A stretch of DNA of 54,353 bases from a virus. The notes beneath the pieces are model-generated. The model was not told where the DNA came from. It worked only from the letters and a program-made list of their open reading frames with translations, and made no database searches. Below, in pieces: positions 41,864 to 51,700 of the stretch (position 1 is its first letter; the number at the start of each line of letters is the position of its first letter). The position numbers and the translations under genes are program-made. The DNA is taken from positions 1 to 54,353 of the IMG/VR virus record IMGVR_UViG_3300028706_000007; one strand, written 5' to 3'.

Positions 41864-42466
41864 GTGGGAAGATTTAAAATTACGAATGATACAGCAGACA
41901 TTGATTGTCGTGTGAAAATTGCGGAGAATGATGAAGCTGCGGGAACGATTATCAGACAAAAAGGTGCTAAGAAGTTTTTAGTTACAGATGGATCAAATAC
42001 TGGTGGTTGTGTGTTATCTGATTTAGCTGATGGGGATTTAGAGAACGGAACAATGACCGTATGTATTGTGCACAATGACAAAGAAGTGAGATTGGAATAT
42101 CTTAGTAATAAATATGGTGTTGATTTTAAAGGGAATCGTTACATATTAACGGTATCAGAGAGTCCAGTACTAGACAATTGTGAACCTGCGATCCTAAAGA
42201 AATCGGCTGATAAATCTAAAAAATCATCAACCCCAAAGACTGCTAAGAAAAAAGCTGTTGTTAAAACAAAGAGTCAACCAGTTAAGAAAGAAGAAAAGGT
42301 AGCGGTAGTGAAAGCAGAAGTAAAACCACCAAAAGACAAGGAAGTAGTTCCTGAAGTTCCGGTGGCAAAAGTGGAAACTCCCAAGATCAAAGAAGTAGCG
42401 CCCAATGATAAAAAGGAAACAAAACCTGTTGAAAAAGTTGCCACGGTTAAAACCTCCGAAGATTAA
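41864..42466 (+). CDS. Virion-type protein with Lys/Pro-rich tail (GTG start)
   Basis: 200 residues from GTG, with AGGAG eight bases upstream. The N-terminal 100 residues form a beta-rich domain with GTIIRQKGAKKFLVTDG and CVLSDL, the same pattern as the C-terminal domain of the next gene. The C-terminal 90 residues are a Lys/Pro/Val/Glu-rich flexible tail (KKEEKVAVVKAEVKPPKDKE). Small domains of this type lie near capsid genes in marine T4-like phages and may be head decoration or packaging-associated proteins; I have no firm assignment. Tandem TATAAATA boxes lie upstream. Confidence 0.65.
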   Translation: MGRFKITNDTADIDCRVKIAENDEAAGTIIRQKGAKKFLVTDGSNTGGCVLSDLADGDLENGTMTVCIVHNDKEVRLEYLSNKYGVDFKGNRYILTVSESPVLDNCEPAILKKSADKSKKSSTPKTAKKKAVVKTKSQPVKKEEKVAVVKAEVKPPKDKEVVPEVPVAKVETPKIKEVAPNDKKETKPVEKVATVKTSED

Positions 42467-42473
42467 CTAAATA
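42466..42473 (+). promoter_or_regulatory. TAAATA late-promoter-like box
   Basis: ACTAAATA at the end of the previous gene, 79 bases before the next start and directly before a perfect hairpin. Confidence 0.3.
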
Positions 42474-42477
42474 CTAG

Positions 42478-42500
42478 AATGTTCTACTAATTAGAACATT
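42478..42500 (+). terminator. Hairpin between two head-region genes
   Basis: AATGTTCTA (42478-42486) pairs perfectly with TAGAACATT (42492-42500) around the loop CTAAT. No long T-run follows, so terminator strength is uncertain; it may protect mRNA ends. Confidence 0.45.
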
Positions 42501-42551
42501 TATGCAGAAACCCCTCTGCGTAGTCATAGAACGATTTTCAAGGAGAAAAAA

Positions 42552-43184
42552 ATGGGACGACCAATAAATAAAAAGCACTTTGGTAACACAAACGAAGGCG
42601 GTTTAGGCGGCGAAGGCTTAGACGGAGTATTAGTAACAGCAGCTGGCACTGGTTATTCAACCGGTGAAGCAGTAACAATTTCAGCACCACAATTACCAGG
42701 TGGTATACAAGCAACAGCAACAATTGTATCAGATGGCACTGTTGTATCTGTAACCGTAACAGAAGCAGGTACTGGTTACACATCAGTACCAACAATTACA
42801 TTTGCAACAGGCAATGCAGATGCAACAGGCACAGCGGTATTAACATCGACTAAGGTGAATGCTATTTCATTGACTGCATTCGTAACTGGTGGCAGTGATC
42901 AAATTGGTGATATAGTTGCACAAAAAGGTTCAAGGCGTTTTAGAGTAACAACTGCAACTGGTACTGAAGTCTGTAAATTAGTAACAAGTACACCGAATGC
43001 ACCTGGTGAAATGCGTATTACAGCAACAGATTCAGTAAGTGGAACATATTTTATTAGTAAAATTTCAGCTGGAACATGTACTGTTGTGCGTGGCACAGGC
43101 ACAGAATTTGCGGATGGTGTTAAAGTTGCTTGGACGAAAGGTTCAGCGGTATTGGACTATTCAGTATCAATGACCAATGCATAA
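42552..43184 (+). CDS. Virion-type protein with GTGY repeats and shared QKG domain
   Basis: 210 residues with AAGGAG before the ATG. It starts MGRPINKKHFGNTNEGGLGG. Residues 26-95 hold two beta repeats with TAAGTGYSTGE and EAGTGYTSVPTITF, a common short repeat in phage surface proteins. Residues 110-210 carry IGDIVAQKGSRRFRVTTATG and CKLV, like the domain in the preceding gene. Gly/Thr/Ala/Val-rich and beta-strand-rich, with no enzyme motif. Position between capsid and fibre genes and a strong terminator after it suggest a virion protein made in large amount, such as a head decoration protein. Confidence 0.65.
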   Translation: MGRPINKKHFGNTNEGGLGGEGLDGVLVTAAGTGYSTGEAVTISAPQLPGGIQATATIVSDGTVVSVTVTEAGTGYTSVPTITFATGNADATGTAVLTSTKVNAISLTAFVTGGSDQIGDIVAQKGSRRFRVTTATGTEVCKLVTSTPNAPGEMRITATDSVSGTYFISKISAGTCTVVRGTGTEFADGVKVAWTKGSAVLDYSVSMTNA

Positions 43185-43207
43185 TTAGTATATTGATTTA
43201 CATTTTC

Positions 43208-43234
43208 AATCCCCCTTTATTGGGGGATTTTTTT
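43208..43234 (+). terminator. Strong intrinsic terminator
   Basis: AATCCCCC pairs with GGGGGATT around a short TTTATT-type loop and is followed by seven Ts. Confidence 0.92.
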
Positions 43235-43250
43235 GTGTGCTGAAAAACAA

Positions 43251-43257
43251 CTAAATA
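43251..43257 (+). promoter_or_regulatory. TAAATA late-promoter-like box
   Basis: CTAAATA, followed by AGG, 21 bases before the next ATG and right after a terminator; this starts the fibre gene cluster. Confidence 0.35.
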
Positions 43258-43277
43258 AGGTATAATAAGGATCTATA

Positions 43278-43946
43278 ATGAGTTTAACAAAAACAGTACA
43301 AGGTGATTATAATATCAATACCATTAATGCAGCTGGTGATGCTGCGAATGATGTGACTATTACGACAGCTAATTTAAGAATAAATGGTGATTTGGTAGTT
43401 ACTGGAACATCAGAAAATGTACTAGTAACAAATTTAGCTATTAGTAATAATACAATTTTGTTAAATGAAGGAGAAGAGGATGAGGGTGTAACAGCGGTTC
43501 ATTCGGGTATTGAAATTGACCGTGGAACAGCACTAAATGTAGGGATACGGTACGATGATAGTTTAGATGCTTGGCAACTTACACATGATGGCACTATATG
43601 GGAATATATTGTTTCTGATGTTAGTAGTAATAATGCTGGAATGTCAGATGTCGTTGATGATTTAACACCACAGTTAGGTGGAAATCTTGATGTAAATAGT
43701 ATGACAATTACAAGTGCGTCGAATGGCGATGTTGTATTGGATGCTAATGGCACAGGACAAGTGAAAATAAATAATGTGCTTAGTTTGGAAGAACAAGGAG
43801 CAGCACCCTCATCAACTAGTAGTTATAATAAATTATATTCAGCAACACCAGGTGAAGGTGGAACTGGGTTGTATTTTGTAAACTCAACATCTAGTGATGA
43901 ATTAGTATCAAAAACCAAAGCAATGGTTTATGGTTTAATATTTTAA
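43278..43946 (+). CDS. Fibre-cluster structural protein
   Basis: 222 residues with AAGGA before the ATG. It starts MSLTKTVQGDYNINTINAAG. Residues 30-60 (NLRINGDLVVTGTSENVLVT, NLAISNNTILLNEG) and 75-105 (IEIDRGTALNVGIRYDDSLD, AWQLTHDG) match a module repeated in the giant fibre-like protein further on. The rest is Ser/Thr/Gly/Asn-rich and beta-prone. It may be a short fibre or a fibre-associated protein. No enzymatic or transmembrane features. Confidence 0.65.
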   Translation: MSLTKTVQGDYNINTINAAGDAANDVTITTANLRINGDLVVTGTSENVLVTNLAISNNTILLNEGEEDEGVTAVHSGIEIDRGTALNVGIRYDDSLDAWQLTHDGTIWEYIVSDVSSNNAGMSDVVDDLTPQLGGNLDVNSMTITSASNGDVVLDANGTGQVKINNVLSLEEQGAAPSSTSSYNKLYSATPGEGGTGLYFVNSTSSDELVSKTKAMVYGLIF

Positions 43947-43955
43947 GGATTATAT

Positions 43956-44270
43956 ATGGCAATTAATGCAGTTGCGGTAGGCAACACAAACACTACAATT
44001 TATACAAGCAGTAATGTTTCAGCAGTTACGATGATATCATTGTGTAATTACAGTGCTAGTGGAGTATCTGTAAGTATGCATGTCGTACCAGGTGCAGATA
44101 GTCCAGGCAATAGCAATATCATGATGAAGGACGTATTAATTCCGGCAGGTGATACCTATATGGTGTATTCAGCAGGTGAAAAATTAGTAATGGATAATAA
44201 TGATTATATTAATATTATTGCTGATGCTGGATCATCTATTACCTCTGTTGTTAGTTACACTGGAATCTAA
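43956..44270 (+). CDS. Small beta-rich structural protein
   Basis: 104 residues, MAINAVAVGNTNTTIYTSSN. AAGGA precedes the ATG, nine bases after the previous stop. It looks like a single beta-sandwich domain (MHVVPGADSPGNSNIMMKDV, LIPAGDTYMVYSAGEKLVMD), a type seen in phage virion proteins of fibre clusters. Its stop overlaps the next start (TAATG). Confidence 0.65.
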   Translation: MAINAVAVGNTNTTIYTSSNVSAVTMISLCNYSASGVSVSMHVVPGADSPGNSNIMMKDVLIPAGDTYMVYSAGEKLVMDNNDYINIIADAGSSITSVVSYTGI

Positions 44271-44683
44271 TGGGGCTTGTAAAAAACCAAAAAATTGGTT
44301 TTATGAATAGTTCTGTTGCAATACCAGCAGGAACAGCTGCTGAACGCCCATCTAACCCAATATTTGGACAAATTAGATTCAATACTACTATTGGTAAAGT
44401 AGAATATTTTGATGGTACTGTATTTGCTACAATAGCAAAACAAGGTGATGCCAATATCGAAGTTGATTCATTTACAGGCAATGGATCTGATACTGTTTTC
44501 GGATCAATGGCTTATTCAATAGCAGATGCTACTCAGGTACTTGTTTTCGTTGGTAATATATACCAAATCCCGACTACTAATTATACAGTAGCAGGGACAT
44601 ATGATATCACCTTTACATCAGCACCACCAACTGGGATGCCGATCAATATAATTCATAATCTAAGTAGTAATGAGGTTGCATAA
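44270..44683 (+). CDS. Small fibre-cluster protein with RPxxP/FTGNG modules
   Basis: 137 residues. It has two modules also seen in the next gene and in the giant protein: AERPSNPIFGQIRFNTTIGK with EYFDG (residues 25-47), and FTGNGSDTVF with QVLVFVGNIYQIPTTNYTVA (about 68-105), each of which looks like a small fibre surface domain. It starts MGLVKNQKIGFMNSSVAIPA. Overlapping stop and start codons on both sides (TAATG) show tight coupling with its neighbours. Confidence 0.65.
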   Translation: MGLVKNQKIGFMNSSVAIPAGTAAERPSNPIFGQIRFNTTIGKVEYFDGTVFATIAKQGDANIEVDSFTGNGSDTVFGSMAYSIADATQVLVFVGNIYQIPTTNYTVAGTYDITFTSAPPTGMPINIIHNLSSNEVA

Positions 44684-45705
44684 TGGCTATTAGTAAGATA
44701 CATGGCCAAATGCTTACTGATAATCTGCTTCGTGATGGGACAAATCTAGCGTTTGATACTGATTTATTGATGTTGGATGTGGTTAATGATCGTATTGGCA
44801 TTAATGATGCTACACCATCCGAAACATTGAGTATTACCGGAACGCTGTCTGTCTCTGGAAATACCGCAATAACTACATTGACTAATAATCGTGTAGTTAT
44901 TGCTGGAACAAGTGGTTTATTGGAAGATAGTGCCAATCTGACCTTTGATGGAACTACATTAGTCATAGATAATATCAGTTCAGGAACTAATAATGATCTT
45001 ACAATCACAGCAGATGGCACGGGAATTGTAAAAATAACAGGCAATGATGGCATTAGAATACCGTATGGAACTACTGCACAACGTCCATCTACTCCTGTTT
45101 CAAGCACATTTAGATATAATTCTGATTTGGGATATCCCGAAATATACAACGGTGTAATATGGGAAGTGGTTGGTCCTGCTGCCTTTGCCGCACTAACTAG
45201 CCAAACAATCACAGGTGATGGTGCAACTACTGTATTTACATTGGATAATTCAACTACATCTGCGGCAATAATGGTTAATATTAACGGCATTATACAAATG
45301 CCAGATACTGCATATACAGTGTCTGCTAACCAAATAACATTTGCCGAAGCACCTGTTATTACTGATAAAGTAGAAATACGATTTATATCAGAAATAGCAT
45401 CATATAGTGCTATCACAAATGCAAATGGGACTACTAAAGTAGATGCAAGTGGAACCGGCATTACACTAGATATTTCCGGTAATACTGTAATATCAATAGG
45501 TTCTGCTGAAATATTTGATGCTACCAATGCACACAGCATTCAATTGCCAGTTTATACTGTATTACAGGCAAATGCTCTTTCAAATAAATCAAATGGCCAG
45601 CTTATATATGTTTCAGATGGGGATTCAGGCAATCCATGTTTGGCAGTATATAGTGGATCAGATTGGCAACGAATAATTTTTGGTGTAGCTATATCAGCAA
45701 CTTAA
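44683..45705 (+). CDS. Fibre-cluster structural protein with shared modules
   Basis: 340 residues. It starts MAISKIHGQMLTDNLLRDGT, like the N-terminal attachment region of other phage fibre proteins. Modules in order: GINDATPSETLSITGTLSVS (fibre repeat), VVIAGTSGLLEDSANLTFDG near 65-85, IPYGTTAQRPSTPVSSTFRY near 125-145, ITGDGATTVFTLDN near 170 with a following INGIIQMPDTAYTV, and an end domain with YVSDGDSGNPCLAVYSGSDW. All but the last have close counterparts in the giant protein. It is probably a tail fibre or whisker component. Confidence 0.7.
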   Translation: MAISKIHGQMLTDNLLRDGTNLAFDTDLLMLDVVNDRIGINDATPSETLSITGTLSVSGNTAITTLTNNRVVIAGTSGLLEDSANLTFDGTTLVIDNISSGTNNDLTITADGTGIVKITGNDGIRIPYGTTAQRPSTPVSSTFRYNSDLGYPEIYNGVIWEVVGPAAFAALTSQTITGDGATTVFTLDNSTTSAAIMVNINGIIQMPDTAYTVSANQITFAEAPVITDKVEIRFISEIASYSAITNANGTTKVDASGTGITLDISGNTVISIGSAEIFDATNAHSIQLPVYTVLQANALSNKSNGQLIYVSDGDSGNPCLAVYSGSDWQRIIFGVAISAT

Positions 45706-45765
45706 TAACACGTTGGTATTTGCCGTAATGTATAATATACACATATAATAATTCCGTAATTTTCC

Positions 45766-45772
45766 GTAAATA
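45766..45772 (+). promoter_or_regulatory. TAAATA late-promoter-like box before giant fibre gene
   Basis: GTAAATA 28 bases before the ATG at 45800, in a 94-base gap that also holds three CCGTAA repeats. Confidence 0.35.
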
Positions 45773-45799
45773 GTAGTAGCTAATTAAGGGAGCTCAATT

Positions 45800-48700
45800 A
45801 TGGCAATTACAAGAATTAAGAATAATCAGATCACTGATGGTACAATTACGGGAACAAAACTCGTTTCTAGTACGATTACAGGTGGTCTTTTAGAAAACGA
45901 CATGACCTATGGTTCAAACCTAACGGTCACCGGCAACTTGACTGTAAGTGGTACATCGACGACAATCGATACTACCGCTATGACAGTTGAAGATCCGATA
46001 ATGGTTTTAGCGTCAAACCAAAGTGGCGCAGGTGCTACGGACATCGGGTTTATCGGTGAACGTGGAACAAACACAAATATAGCATTCGTTTGGGATGAAT
46101 CAGCGGATAAGTTCGTTGCGGCAACTACTTCAGATGCAGATTCTAGCACGACAGTTACGGTATCAGCATATGCTGATATGCAAGTCAAAGACTTAGCATT
46201 AGAAGATTTAGTAGCATCAGCAGATGGTTCATTTGGTGGCACACTAGGTGTTACTGGTGTAACAACACTTGCTAATTTGCTAAACGCAAATGGTGGTATT
46301 GCAGTTGATACAAATAATTTCACTGTAGATGGTTCATCGGGTGCTGTTTCTACTGCAAGCACATTAAATGCTGATGGTGCAACTACATTAGGTAGCACAT
46401 TAGGTGTTACCGGTGCATCAACTGTTGCTGCTATTACTGCATCAGGATTGGCAACATTAAACGGTGGTATTGTAGTTGATACCAATAAGTTCACAGTCGC
46501 TGATGCTACAGGCAATACAGTTATTGATGGCACATTGGATGTTAATGGTGCAACTACTATTTCATCGTTAGATGCATCTGGTGTAGGTGATTTTGCAGAT
46601 ACATTAACATTAAGCAAAGCAACAGGAACAGGACTTTCTGTTACTGCTGATGCAACAGTTGGTGGTACACTCGCTGTTACTGGTGTTACTACATTAACTA
46701 GTGCATTAATTGCAAATGGCGGAACTACTACAACAACATTAAATGCTACTGACAATGCTACGGTGACTACAATCACAGCAAGTGGTTTAGCTAGTTTAGA
46801 TGGTGGAATTGATGTTGATGGCGTATTTACTGTTGCTAATTCAACGGGTAACATAGACACATCAGGTACATTAACCGCTGCAAATACAACAATCAATGGT
46901 ACGTTAGAGTCTACTGGCAATGTTATTGTGGGTGGAAATCTAACAGTTAATGGTACATCTACTACAGTTAATTCAACTGTGGTTTCCGTTGATGACCCAA
47001 TTATGAATTTAGGTGGAGATACTGCACCAGCTGCGGATGACAATAAAGATCGTGGTGTGCAATATCAGTGGCATAACGGAACAGATGCAAAAGTTGGATA
47101 TTTTGGGTATGACGATAGTTCTTCTGAATTTGTATTCATCCCAGATGCATCTAATGCGGCAGAAGTAATGTCTGGTGCGGTGGGTGCTGCTAAATTTGGT
47201 AGCTTAAAAGTTTCTGATTTAACAACTAGTCGTGTGTTACTTGCTGGTACAAACGGTGAAGTAGAAGATTCAACTAATTTAACATTTGATGGATCAATAT
47301 TGGCTGTTACAGGTTCAGCAACAGTAAGTACTACAATGGATGTTACTGGTGCGATGGGTGTTGATGGTGACTTCGATGTTAATTCATCTAAATTCACGGT
47401 AGCAAGTGCAAGTGGTAACACAGCGGTTGCTGGTACACTAACTGTTACTGGTAATACGACACTATCTGGCTCATTAACTTCAGGCGCATTGTCGAGTACT
47501 ACTATTGATGCTAGTGGTTTAGCTAGTTTAGATGGTGGAATTGATGTTGATGGTGCGTTCACTGTTGCTAATTCAACTGGAAATGTTGCTACATCAGGAA
47601 CATTGACTATATCTGGTGGAACTACACTAAATGGTGCAGTTGATATTAACAATACTGCTGATATTAACAATACATTAACATTAAGCAAAGCAACAGGAAC
47701 AGGTCTTTCTGTTACTGCTGATGCAACAGTTGGTGGTACACTCGCTGTAACAGGTGTTACTACATTAACTGGATTACTTAATGCAGATGGTGGTATCGCA
47801 GTTGATACAAGTAACTTCACAGTAGATGGATCGTCAGGTGCAGTAGTTACTGCAAGCACACTATCTGTTGGTGGGTTAGCTAGTTTAAACGGTGGTATTG
47901 AAGTTGATACCAATAAGTTCACTGTCGCTGATAGCACAGGTAATACAGCAATTGCTGGTACATTATCAGTAACAGGCGCAACTACTATTTCATCATTGGA
48001 TGCATCTGGCGTAGGTGATTTTGCAGATACATTAACATTAAGCAAAGCAACAGGAACAGGACTTTCTGTTACTGCTGATGCAACAGTTGGTGGTACACTC
48101 GCTGTTACTGGTCATACTGATGTTAGTTCACTGACATCAACAGGGAATGTTATTGTAGGTGGAAACTTAACCGTTTCTGGCACAACAACAACAGTTAACT
48201 CAACAGTAGTTGAAGTAGCTGATCCAATTATGACATTAGGTACTAATGGGTCAGATGATAACTTAGATCGCGGTCTAAAATTAAAATGGCATAACGGAAC
48301 AGATGCAAAAGAAGCCTTTATGGGTTATGATGATAGTGCTTCTGAATTTGTAGTGATTGCTGATGCAACTGATACTTCGTCTGTTATGACTGGAAGTTTA
48401 AGTGGGATGGCAGTTGGAAGTTTACGTGTTACTGATTTAACAGATAATCGCGTATTAATTGCTGGTGCAAGTGGTGAAGTAGAAGATAGTGGAAACTTAA
48501 CATTTAATGGGTCTACGTTGGCTATTTCTGGAGCAACTACGGTTTCAACTACATTAACTGTTTCCGGTGATGCGTCATTAAGTCAAGCACTTAGTGTTGC
48601 GGGTAATACCACACTAAATGGCAATGTTACATTAGGCAATGCAGGTGTTGATACGGTTACTGTAACAGGTGCTTCGACATTTGGGCAGAGTGCCACATTC

Positions 48701-51700
48701 AATGGTGGATTAACTGTTGCGAATGGTCAAACTATTAGTGCAGGATCAAATAAAGTTTCAAATGTAACAGATCCAACATCAGCACAAGATGCTGCTACCA
48801 AAGCATATGTAGATTTATTATCTTCTACGGGTTGGACATTATCTGATGGTTCTTCTTCACAGACAATCTCTAGTGGAGACACAATGGTTGTGAGTGGAAC
48901 AGCAAATGAAGTAACTACTGCGGTTAGTGCTACTGATACGTTAACAATTGGATTACCAGATGATGTTACTATCGGTGATGCACTAACAGTTACAGGTGCA
49001 TCTACGGTTGGTGGTACATTGGGTGTTACGGGTGTTACCACAATAAGTGGTCTCCTTAATGCAAATGCTGGTATTGCAGTTGACAGCAATAAGTTCACGG
49101 TCGCTGATGCTACCGGTAATACAGCAATTGCTGGTACGTTAGCTGTTACTGGCGCAACTACAGCTTCAACTATTACAGCATCTGGATTAGCTACATTTAA
49201 TGGTGCAATCGATGCAAATAGTACAGCTGATATCAGTGATACATTAACATTAAGTAAAGCATCGGGTAACGGATTAGTAGTTACTGCTGGAGCTACCGTT
49301 GGTGGGAATGTTGAATTTAGTAGCAATGCTACTGTTTCAGGTACATTAAGTGCAGGAAATACTACCTTAGCAAGTGCTAAAGTTAGTGATTTATCTAGTG
49401 GACGTGTTGTATTAGCTGGAACAGCAGGTGAATTAGAAGATAGCGGAAACTTAACATTTAATGGTTCATTGTTGCTAGTTGATGGTATTGTTACTAGTAC
49501 TGGTAATATGAATGTCGGTGCGGACTTGGATGTTACAGGTAACGCAGTTATCGATGGTACATTAAGTGCAGGTGTTTCTACATTAGTAAGTGCTATTATC
49601 ACAGGCAATGCTTCTGCGAGTACATTAGATGTCACTGGTGCTACTGGTATTGATGGTGACTTTGATGTTAGTACTAATAAGTTCACTGTTGATAGTGCGA
49701 CTGGTAATACAGCAGTCTATGGTACATTAAGTGCTGGTGCCACAACAGCTACAACAATCACTGCAAGTGGTCTATTAGCTGCTAATGGTGGTATTGAGGT
49801 TGATGGTACTGCATTTACGGTAGCTGATACTTCAGGTAATGTACATACAGATGGTACCTTAGAAGTCGATGGACACACAGATGTTAGTACATTGACAGCA
49901 AGTGGTGATACTATTATTAGTGGTAACTTAACTGTTAATGGTACTACAACTACTGTAAACTCAACTACGGTTGAAGTAGTTGACCCAATCATGACAGTTG
50001 GGGCGAATGGTTCTGACGATAATAAAGATCGTGGTATCGTGTATAAATGGCATAATGGCACTGATGCTAAACTTGGATTCTTCGGTTATGATGATAGTGC
50101 TTCTGAAATGGTATTCATCTCAGATGCAACTAATACAGCAGAAGTAATTACTGGTGCATTGGGTACTATGGCAATGGGTGGGATTCGTAATACAGGTGAT
50201 GCTACGATAGGTGGCACACTAGGTGTAACTGGTGTTTCAACGTTGGCAAGTGCTTCGGTTACAGGCAATACTACAGTAGGTGGTACATTGGGTGTAACTG
50301 GTGCTACTACAATGTCTACTGCTTCAACAAGTGGGTTAGCTACATTGAATAGTGCTAGTGTCACAACTACTGCTACGATTGGTGGTTCATTGGCTGCAAA
50401 TGGTGGTATTACAGTTGATACTGATAAGTTTATCGTTGCTGATGCTACAGGTAATACAACTATTGCTGGTACATTAAGTGTTACTGATGCTACTGTATTA
50501 TCTAGTACATTGAGTGCTGGCGAAACAACATTATCAAGTGCTACAGTTAGTGATCTGACAAGTGGACGTGTTATATTGGCAGGTGCTGGTGGTGCTATCG
50601 AAGATAGTGGAAACTTAACATTTAATGGTTCTGTGTTAGCGGTTACTGGAAATGAGACCGTATCAGGTACATTAGCGGTTACAAGTACATTGACTTCGGG
50701 TGCAGCTACATTATCAAGTGCTAAAATTAGTGATTTAACCAACAACCGTGTAGTTATTGCCGGTGCTGCTGGTGAAATTGAAGATGATGGAAACTTCACA
50801 TTTGATGGAACAACATTAACTGTCGGTGCTACTACTATCACCCAATCAAGTGGTAACACTTCGGTCGGTGGTACACTAGGGGTATCTGGGGCAACTACAT
50901 TATCTAGTACACTAAATGCTGGTGCTTCAACATTAGCAAGTGCAACTATTACTGGTGCTGCAACAATTGGAACTACATTAGCAGTTTCTGGTGCTGCTGG
51001 TATTGATGGTGACTTCGATGTTAACACATCTAAGTTTACAGTAGCAAGTGCAAGTGGTAATACAGCAATTGCTGGTACATTAGCTGTTACTAGTGCAACT
51101 ACATTAACTGGTGCATTAAATGCAAACGGAACCAACACATTAGATAACGCTACTGTTACTAACAATGCAACGGTTGGTGGTACATTGGGTGTTACTGGCA
51201 TTACTACTATCAGTGCGTTATTAAACGCAAATGGTGGCATTAATGCAGATAGTGGTGCATTCACAGTTGCTAATACATCGGGTAATATTCACACAAGTGG
51301 AACATTAGATGTTGATGGTGCAACTACATTAGATGGTAATGTTACTATTAATGAAGCTGGTGCTGATGTCGATGTTCGTATTGAAGGTGACACTGATGCT
51401 AACTTATTAGTTACTGATGGTGGCACGGATACCGTATTGATCGGAACAGCTACCCCAGTTACTGGTGCTAAATTAGTAGTTGGATCAACTGATTCAATGT
51501 TATTACCACGAGGTACATCTGCACAGCGTCCAGGCACACCGTCTGTTGGTATGTTTAGATTTAATACTAACACAACTAACCCAGAGTATTGGGAAGGTAG
51601 TAAGTGGACGCAAATGTCTACAGAGTTTACGGCAATTGCTACAGAATCATTCACTGGTGATGGATCAACTACTGCATTTACATTAGGAAGTTCACAAACT

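Noticed and set aside
45907-51654. Long minus-strand open frames opposite the giant fibre gene, rich in Val, Pro and Thr
   Set aside because: They mirror the Thr/Gly/Ala-rich repeats of the plus-strand gene, lack ribosome sites, and resemble each other only because the sense strand is repetitive.
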